Assembly (NCBI GenBank): GCA_015680685.1
Contig: MNCI01013583.1
Span: forward strand, 525,652-589,651
Direction of reading: 5' to 3'
DNA length: 64,000 nt
Source: Gnetum montanum
Taxonomy: Eukaryota; Streptophyta; Gnetopsida; Gnetales; Gnetaceae
Positions within the stretch are counted from its first letter, which is position 1, and the number at the start of each line of letters is the position of its first letter. Position numbers and translations under genes: made by a program. The notes beneath the pieces were generated by a model. The model was not told the origin of the DNA, did no database searches, and saw nothing but the letters and a program-made list of their open reading frames with translations. Below, piece after piece: positions 23,001-32,000 of this stretch.

Positions 23001-26000
23001 GGTAACGCTCACGCCTTTAATAAAAACTGCCCCAGTCATTCCTATACCATAGAAAGAAAAAACTTAGTTAATATAATACATATCGATAACCACACAAGAC
23101 AGATCACATGCTTATGCAATCTAGGAATCAAATGTTACAATGACTTGTTTAATATTCATTTTTGTAATTGCATGCACAAAAAGTGTTCTGCCCTTTTCTT
23201 GAGGAAGGTAATAGCTATTGCAAGATCATAGGCCTATGCAAACTCAAGTATTGACTTCCCCATCTCATTTCTCTCTCCAACAGTATGCCCTCCATGTACT
23301 CTCTGATAACTTGTTATTGTTGCTGCCACATGCCCATTGAAATCTACTCCGATATGGATACCTTCCTGCTATGGTATTTGTTGCATATGCTCATCCAAAT
23401 AATCCCCAAAGGTCCTCTTAACATGATTCTCCAAGCCACCCTGATGTCCATAATCCAAAAAGAATCAAGAAAACAGTAGAAATGGATGTTTCTGGTGGGC
23501 CTGAGAAGAATCTGAAGGTTCATCTATTAAAAACTACATAGAATCAAACAACTGTTTAGATATGAAGCAACGCACAACAGATCATGAAACCAAACACACC
23601 CTTAATCTTTGCAAATAGGATATTATTGCTCGGAGAAATTTTACTTTTGTAAAGTTTAAAAAAATATTTGATATTATTTTATCATTTGCACCGTATTTTC
23701 TTGAGGCTCTTTGAGAAGGTTTCTCTGGTTCTATGAATCATTGAGATGCATTCCTTAGCTAAAACCTCATTATGACCAGAATTTTTAACGGCTAACCATT
23801 TCTTCATCATTGAACCATTTCTATTTGCCAATAAACTTCTTGTTCATAGTGACCTTTGCAACACCCTCCAATAAAATCGCTTTTAAATTAAATACGTATA
23901 TTTTTTAATTTCTAACAAGTTTTGCGGCTCTTGTTTAAAGGTTCTACCATTTCAGTTGTAACGCACCTACTCTTCATTTTTTCCCCCATCGCATACTGTC
24001 ATAGTATATTCCCATGATAGAGAACTGTGTAAAGTGGTGTGGAGACTGTTAAGTTTTCACCAACATGAAAGTCAATGACTTCTAACACTTTTTTTAACAG
24101 CATGGTTAACAATAGCTCTATACGATAAAATCATCTTTCTCTTTTAAAAGTGAAACTTGAGCTGAGCATGCATCATTCGCTAGTTGGTTAGCTCATACTA
24201 CCTTGCACCAAAAGGTATTGGGTTCACAACCTAGTACCAGCACCCAACAACAGCCTAGGCATATTTCTACATTATGGCCTTACCCTATTCTAACAAGTGT
24301 TTTCCTAATTGATTTATTTTAATATCATGCAATTTTAGCAAACTTAAAATTTTTAAGAAACTTAATATTTTAAAAGTTTCAAGAAACTTAAAATTTTTCA
24401 TGAGATCTCGTGCGTCAAGGAAAAGAATAGGAGGGATGGGAGAAATACTGTAGAAACTGTAAAACAGAAAAATTGTTAAACAGAAAGTAATAGAAAGCTC
24501 ATAGCATTACACAACGTATGTTGTTACACAAAACATTTTCAGGGACTTACACCTCTCATCAGTGTGTTTAGGCAATGCGGCCAGGCAACCGAAGCTACAA
24601 AGGCAAGGGAATGAGCATGCCAGTACATGTTTTTATAGAGTCCCAACTTATAAAAATAGAATAACCGCCACTCTAATAATTAGAGTGGGCCCCACTCGTC
24701 ATAGGTGAGATGGGGATGAGACATTGTACTAACAAGACTATTACAGAACAGTATTTCAGAAAGCGAACATGAAACATTTAACAAAATGAATCTTTTAGCA
24801 GAGCCGAAGGGTGTATAGGGTTTAGGGGAACCCTCATGTTTGAATGGTTGTTGACAACACAATTGATTCTACTAGCCATGTTGATAAAGAAATCCAATGT
24901 GGCGTATTGCTTGGATAGGCTCATGGTAGAATCTTGAGGAAAAAGTTGATTCACCTATCTGCACCATTTGACACAATCTTCCAATGTTTGCACTGACCAT
25001 GTTTTCTATTCATCCTTATTTTGGTTCGGGTTCTGTGAATATCCTGAGGAACTTTCGTCGGATCGTTCTGGCTGAAACATCTTTCCTTGAGGTAACTTCA
25101 GTTCTCGAGTTAGCACATCTAGGAGGTAGTTGACTGTGCCTGGAATTTGCTGAACAAAAACGATGTGCTAAACCACAAACTACCATGCAAACCGCTGAAG
25201 TTTTGGATGTGCTGAACCACCATGCAAACCGCTGAAGTTTTGGAGAGGAAGTGATCCTTCTCTTGATCAATGTAGCCAAATTGCTTGAATTTGTCCTAAG
25301 GATAAACGATCCTTCAATCAAGTAAACATGAAACTTCTAAATTTCTTTTACTGCCACTAAAATTTCCTTTTTTGCTGGCCAATAATTTAGTTCATTCTTG
25401 TGAAAAGCTCCAGAAGCATAAGCACAAATCTCTTCTTCTTCCCTTTGCTTACTGACCTTTAACAATACTGCTACCCAAGTATCATAACTCGCATCCATGT
25501 TGAGAATAAATGGGCCTTGAAATATTGGAGACAAAGGAGGAAGATTGGTACATTCAAGCTTCAACTGTTGAACCTATTATGTAGCCTTGGGACTCCATTT
25601 GAATGGCACTTGATTTTTACATCTACGAATTTCTGTCATCTTATCAAACAACTTTGGTATGTGTCTTGACACATAATTCAAACAACCCAAAAATCATAGA
25701 CATTGTTCTTTGTTTTCCAACTAATCTAGAAACATTGAAATTTTTTGTAAAACATGAGGCTGCATATGGACTTTTCCATCTTTCAAGGTTACACCTAAGA
25801 ACTCAATTTCTTTTCTTTCAACCTAAAATTTCTTTGGATCTCCTGATAACCCAATTCTATGCATTTGACATAGCTGACTAAAGATCTTCAAATGTTTCAC
25901 ATGCTCTTCCACCGAATTGGAATGGACCAGAAAATCGTCAATATAATTTGCCACAAATTCATAAACATTACCAAAAATAGCATCCATTCTTCTCTAAAAT

Positions 26001-29000
26001 TCCACTGGTGCATTCTTCAATCCAAAGGGCATAACCAACCATTCATACAGACCTTGAGGAGTGCTAAATGCCGTCTTGTGGATATCTTGTGCCGCTATCT
26101 TTATTTGATGATATTCGCTTTTGTAGTCGAACTTACTAAAAATCTTTTTCTCTGCAACCTTCTAGATGAGAGCTTCCCGATTTGGCAATGGCCATTTGAC
26201 TTCTACTATCATAGCATTGAGGGGAATGTAATTGATTACCATTTTAAGCTTGCCCCACTTGATTTCTGCATGGTTTCTAACTATGAAACTAGCACAAGCA
26301 TAGTTAGACTGAGATTCCCAGATTAATCTACGTTTCAAAAATTCTTCTACTTGAAGTCGAAGTTCCTCAGCATCCATCAGGTTCGATACTATGGTTTTGC
26401 TTTGCACCGAGATGTCATGCACTATGGGAATGCAAGCTTCAAGACTATCTTTATCCCAAAACTAGAGAGGATGTTCACAGCAACATTTCTTAAGGTCTTC
26501 TTCAGTTGAGAGGAGCAGATATGCATCTCTTTCTTCCATGTCGTATAGACTAGCCTTCATCAACTTCTGTCAATTCTGATACTTCTGTCTTGCGATCTCT
26601 TCTAACGAGTGCTGGGTGATGATCTCTAAAATGGAAGGAGTGTTTGATCTAAATGCACTTCGGATTTGCTAGTGCTTATTGCAATGCAACTCTGGTGGTA
26701 TTTTGCTTACGGCCAATTTTTGTCGTGGCTCATCATTCGGATTAGAACAAATTAGCAAATCTAATCCTATTGTATATGGTGACAGGGAATCCATAAAATG
26801 CGAACCGATACCCACATCAAATCCACTATCTGAAATTTGCACAAAGTTGGTTCTACCTATGTAGACGTCTTGAAATTGAACTAGCACATTGAAGGCAAAA
26901 TGTGTTAATTTTCTTACCCTGTTCATTGTGTCAAAATTCACCGGATTTGGATTGACAACCCAATTGTCTAGCACATCTTGATGACAGAAGTTTAGGGTAG
27001 CTTCGATGTCAACAAAGACTTGATATTTTCTCCACTTTTGTTCACCATCAACTGCCAACTTGATTGGGATAATAATGACACTATGTAAGGACATCAAATG
27101 CTTGATCTAATGTTGTTACTCTAGCAGGATTATTGATTTGGCCTTTATCTGAGCTTGCTTTACTTCTGTGGAGACTAGAAATCTTTTCTCATATGGAGTG
27201 ATCAGAAACCTTGGTGGTACTTTCTGTGTAATCCTAGGTGGTGGCTTTTCATCCATTGATGAACTCATTTATTCTAAAAATCCTCGTGGAAGTATTTCTT
27301 TGCAGTGGAAAGTTGAAGACAGACTTGGGTCTTCATCTGCAAAGTTGTCGATGGTATGATTAGACATATGTTGTGTCAATTGTTCCATATCTCTGTCTAA
27401 GGCGGAATACATTTCCTGATCATTCAGCTAGCTTTCAATTTCTACATAGTCTTCTACAATTAGGTTCTGCATCCAGTCTTCGTCTATTTCATCCCATTTT
27501 GGCAAGGGATTATTCATCATCATCCCTCGAACTATGGTTTCTTTAGCCTGTCCTAAGTCTTCTTCTATTTCTGTTTTTGCCTCACTGCCGTCACCTTCTT
27601 CTTCTTCATCTAAAAAAATTTGAATCTCGTAGATTTGTTCCGTAGGCTCTTCTTCTTCAGGATCATCAACTGGTTCACATTCTTCAAGATGGCTATTAAA
27701 AAAAGCTTTTACCTTTGAATTTGATTTCTTCTAGGGGGCATTTATGAGCATAATGCCCATACTACTTGTAGTGATAACAACAAATCTTCTTTCTGTTGAC
27801 CAGCTACTTCCTTCTTTTGACAAAAACACTAGTGCGATGACTCTGTCTTCTTGGCTTGAATCCTCTAAACCATCTTCGGTTCGAGAATCTTGGGTTTCTT
27901 CTATGTCTTCGTGGAACCAATTGTCTCCTTCTTCTAAGACACCTTCGTAGTGGATTGCCAAACACATCAATTCCATCCAAATTTGCGCAAGCTTCTGCTG
28001 AAGGTAATAACCTGGCTAAACTAACATTGTAACAGCCAAATTGAAGTTCTTGTCTGGCCATGTGAACAATATCGAAAAAATAGGTAAGTGACAAATCTAT
28101 GTTTTTTTCTATTGCCTTATACAACGCCATGTGACCTAGCTTCGCCAGCAAACTTCCCAAATACAGATAAGCGATCAACAAATCTCTATGCAATGCTAAC
28201 CGATAAACCTCTTTACCATATTTTGGACTAAATTGCTAAAAATACTTTAAATTCGTCAACTTCCTCTGGCTCAACAACAATTTATCTTTCAACCTTAAGT
28301 TTACCGAGAGATCTACAATAAACTTGGTAACCAAAGAAACAAACACACCTTGCAAACCTTGCTAGAGAATTTGCTCTTGCTGATCTAACATCAAGCTCTC
28401 CCACCAATGTTGTATCTTTCCAGCTGCACGAGTGAATGCTCCAATGATGATCATTCCTTCATCAAGTTGCAATACTGTCATTGTTGTGCATAGTTGATCT
28501 ATCCATAAGCAAATGGCGTGCAGAACTTCTTTAGGTGGCAAATAATCAATATCAATAACTGGGACTGTGGTAGCTGACCATTGTTGAAATGCTGAAAATG
28601 CATGTGGTTGTTGATATTGCTGCCATGGTGGAACTGCTGTTCTAGCCATCATTAACCTTGTCTGACATCCATAATCCTCATCTACTCCTTCAATTTTCTT
28701 TGGTGAATCTTTCGGTGATGCAAAACTTTCACGCCTAGCTTTTGCATCTACTTCTTCATGGCTTGCTTTAGCTTCTTCTCCTGAAACCCTTTTGCCTTCC
28801 TTTTCTTTCTTGAGCCTTCTGATCTTTTCAGCTAATTCCTTTAACAGATCTTTGACTTGCATTTGAGGGTTTGGAGGTGGCTTAACTTCATTTGTGGAAT
28901 TCGGATTTGCTTGTCTAGTGTGTATGCCTCCTTCAGCAGTGTTGCAATTCGTTGTCACTTTTGTTCTTTAATAGATTCCTGCTGGGCCTTCCTTTGCTAG

Positions 29001-32000
29001 ACAACATCTTCATAGGCCTTCAAATGGTCTTCAATTTCTTTTACTCTGACGTGAACGTCACCAACAACTCCTTCTAGGTTTACAATATTGCCTTCCAAAA
29101 GATTCCAATTTCTTTGAACATAAGCGGTCCAATTTACAAGATAATTCAATTGCTTTACCTCATCCTTTTGCTGAGTTTGAGAATCGATGGAGTGCTCCAA
29201 CAGAAAACTACAGTCTTCCCTTGTTGTCGAAGGATCATCTTTTGATGCAATTGTGTGATATGAGGCTCTTGGTGGTCATTTTCCACCAAAAACAAGTCTT
29301 CTTCCTCCTACCACTTTATGATGAGGCTGGAACATAAATAATGTTCCTCTAGTATCATAATTTGGTGATTTTGGCTTTTGCTTTGATGATGATGATGATG
29401 ATTCACCTTCTTTGAACTTTGTTGGAGATAATGTTGGAGGGATGGCTTCCATGGTAATTGTGGCTAATCTGCCAAATTGTTGCACTGGATATCTCATCCA
29501 TCTACCTTTTGGTTTCTCATATGTTTTGAATTCTTGATCCTTTAGCAACAACTAGATTTGCGGGAATCCTTGCACATAGCCTAGGACCAAAATAATTTTT
29601 CTGCATGCTCACAAATGTTGCTTCCTTGTGGGAACTGAACTCCCCACTTCAGTATGTGGTTCATGAGAATTGTGTTGGACAACTGAAATGTACCTCTAGC
29701 ACCAATTGCCACATATATATACCGATCCAGGTAACAATTAGACACCATGGATTTCAATACAAATTAACAAAGCAGAAGTAATGAAATCATCTTCTAAGGC
29801 TAATTGATAATTTGGTTGAACAATACAAAGAGCATCAGCATTCAACATTCCATGAAACTGACAATTTTTCGTTGTTTCCCATGCTTCCTCAGGATTAGAA
29901 TCTAAACTTGCGCCTACCACACAACTATCTAACAACGTGACCATGTACTCAGCACCTATGTCATAGTTAAACTTTGGACTGACAATGATATCAATTTGGC
30001 CCAAATGTACATAATTATAACCTTCAGATTTACATTTGGACACTTCGGCTTCAGTAAAGAAAGGTAGAAAGGCTGGCCTAATTCCATGACCTTTAATATC
30101 TAACAATGCTTCTGACTACTTGATAGACGTTGACATTCTAGCAAAAAAGACACTTGCAAATTTATAAATTGCATCTTTTGGAACATCTGGGAAATCTATT
30201 TTACTATCACCCGAAACAAAGGACTTCTTACTCAATAATGCTTCATGAAAAGGCAAGATTGCTTTTTGGTCTTTTAACAAATCTTTCCCATCTTCCACTT
30301 GCTCTTTATTCTTCATGTTTACACTACTTGATCGCAACATAAAGGCTCACTATCATTGACCTCCTTGATTATTGTCATCTGGCAACTATCCTCCTTGTTG
30401 ATTATTTGGTGGTTCTAGTCCTGGATCAGGCATCTATGCCATATCCACATCTTGGTTTCCATACATTATTAACCTGAGCAATTCATGCCTAAATTGTCTT
30501 TCTTCCTCTAATTGGGCTTGAGTTTCCGTACCTTCATCATAGATGACTGCTGAATATTCATCATAAACATTCATGTATCCATCTTCGACTTGTTGTAGCA
30601 TCCGCCAATCTTCTTCTTCGAATGGATTTTCGTCATCCTCTGGTTCCGCATCTAGTTTTGGAGGGTAGATATACATAGCACCATACTTGTCGTAGGAAGG
30701 AACTCAAATGAGACTTGAGGGACCTGATCGATTTGGCACAACTTGATCTTCATCTGATGATGGCCGCTCCTCGATTTCATATTCAACTGCTGGCGCCTTT
30801 TCTGGATCTCTGGGACATGGACTATTTGCTTCTGTACTTCAGAAATCAGCAACTGTTCTCACTTTTCATAGTGGGGTTGGATTGATGATAGCCATCTCTG
30901 ATAATTCTGGAGTGGAGTACGCTTCATCCATCAACCAATAATATTGTGACAAGAGCTTTTCTCAACGACTTTCATCCTGACCATTTCTCACTTTCCAGTA
31001 CAAACTTCCTATTGAATATCTATGAAAATTCTTGAATGTGGCTAATGCAATAGCAAGGGACAACATTCCTATAGGGACTTCTGAAAGATCATCTATACCT
31101 AGAGATTGCCTAACAGGCACATCTTCGACTTTGGTTTTTTCCCATTCTTCATTTGACCAAGGCTTGATGCTTGCAAACGTGTATGTTAGCCATTCCTCCT
31201 GACTTGGCTTGATTTTGAAAATAGCCTGCTCCGTGAATCCATTTTCTACTGGGACTTCACCATTAGCACTATCTTCATTAACAGTCTCAACTTCTAGATA
31301 TTCTGGTTAGATATCCATCGGCTCAAACAGGGGATGAGAAGAATCTTCACTTTCGAGCACCACGGGCTCTACAACATTGTTTGTCGAAGTAGCCAAAACT
31401 ACAACTTCTTCTATCTAACCTATGCTTTTGTGAGCTTCAACCACATCATATTGATCCTCTATTCTGTCCTGGGCTCCGATACCATTTTCAAAAAGGAACT
31501 TTGAGATGAGCAGCTATCTTAGAAAAAAAAACAAACAATAACCACTGTAATGAATCTCTGTTATAGATTTGTGCGGACTATATTTTTCATGACGTAAGTA
31601 GGGTTTGGAGGGCCATTGCTACCAAGGTAATGATGGATCCACTTCTGGAAGCAATAAGGACAAAAACCCTCACTTCAACAAAGTGTACCCCTTAGGCATT
31701 AAAACCACAGTAGAATAGCTCATTCATGTTGTCAGCATCGGATTAGAGGTCTCCGAGCGCAAGCTGCCGTAGCTATCGCCTTCTCCCTAAACAACATCTG
31801 AGATGCAACATGGCAATCTACAAAAACCTCATCCCTATATTTTGAACAGGCAAATAGACCAATGGCACATGGAGAAGGTAGAGATTGTGACAACAATAAC
31901 TCTGAATCTTGAGTAGTGTCAACACAAGCGACCATGGCAGATGGAAGCATAGCCACGAGACCCCAATGGTAGAAGATCTGAAAGCAATTGCAGAGAAGAA

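Larger units (their letters stand above)
24990..31484 (-). mobile_element. Endogenous caulimovirid (pararetrovirus) remnant in FPG intron 1
   Basis: On the minus strand the order from high to low coordinates is: initiator-tRNA-Met primer site (31484-31473), acidic leader-proximal frames, movement-protein-like region (30340-29500), a Lys/Glu-rich structural region (28958-28362), a decayed zinc knuckle (about 27750), protease (27097-26669), RT (26420-25600) and RNase H (25564-25020). This is the Caulimoviridae order, and gypsy elements do not carry such a movement protein. No integrase or LTR is seen. Stops and frame breaks occur throughout, so it is an old dead copy. It is sense with FPG. Gymnosperm genomes are known to hold such integrants (the proposed gymnendoviruses); assignment to a group would need a tree. 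Confidence 0.75.

Noticed and set aside
29385-29402. GATGATGATGATGATG run
   Set aside because: A trinucleotide microsatellite giving a Ser run on the minus strand; no sign of function.
31590-31598. TGACGTAAG, resembling the as-1 enhancer element of caulimovirus promoters
   Set aside because: It lies on the opposite strand, is a single 9-bp match, and no paired TGACG copy is nearby. Chance cannot be excluded.
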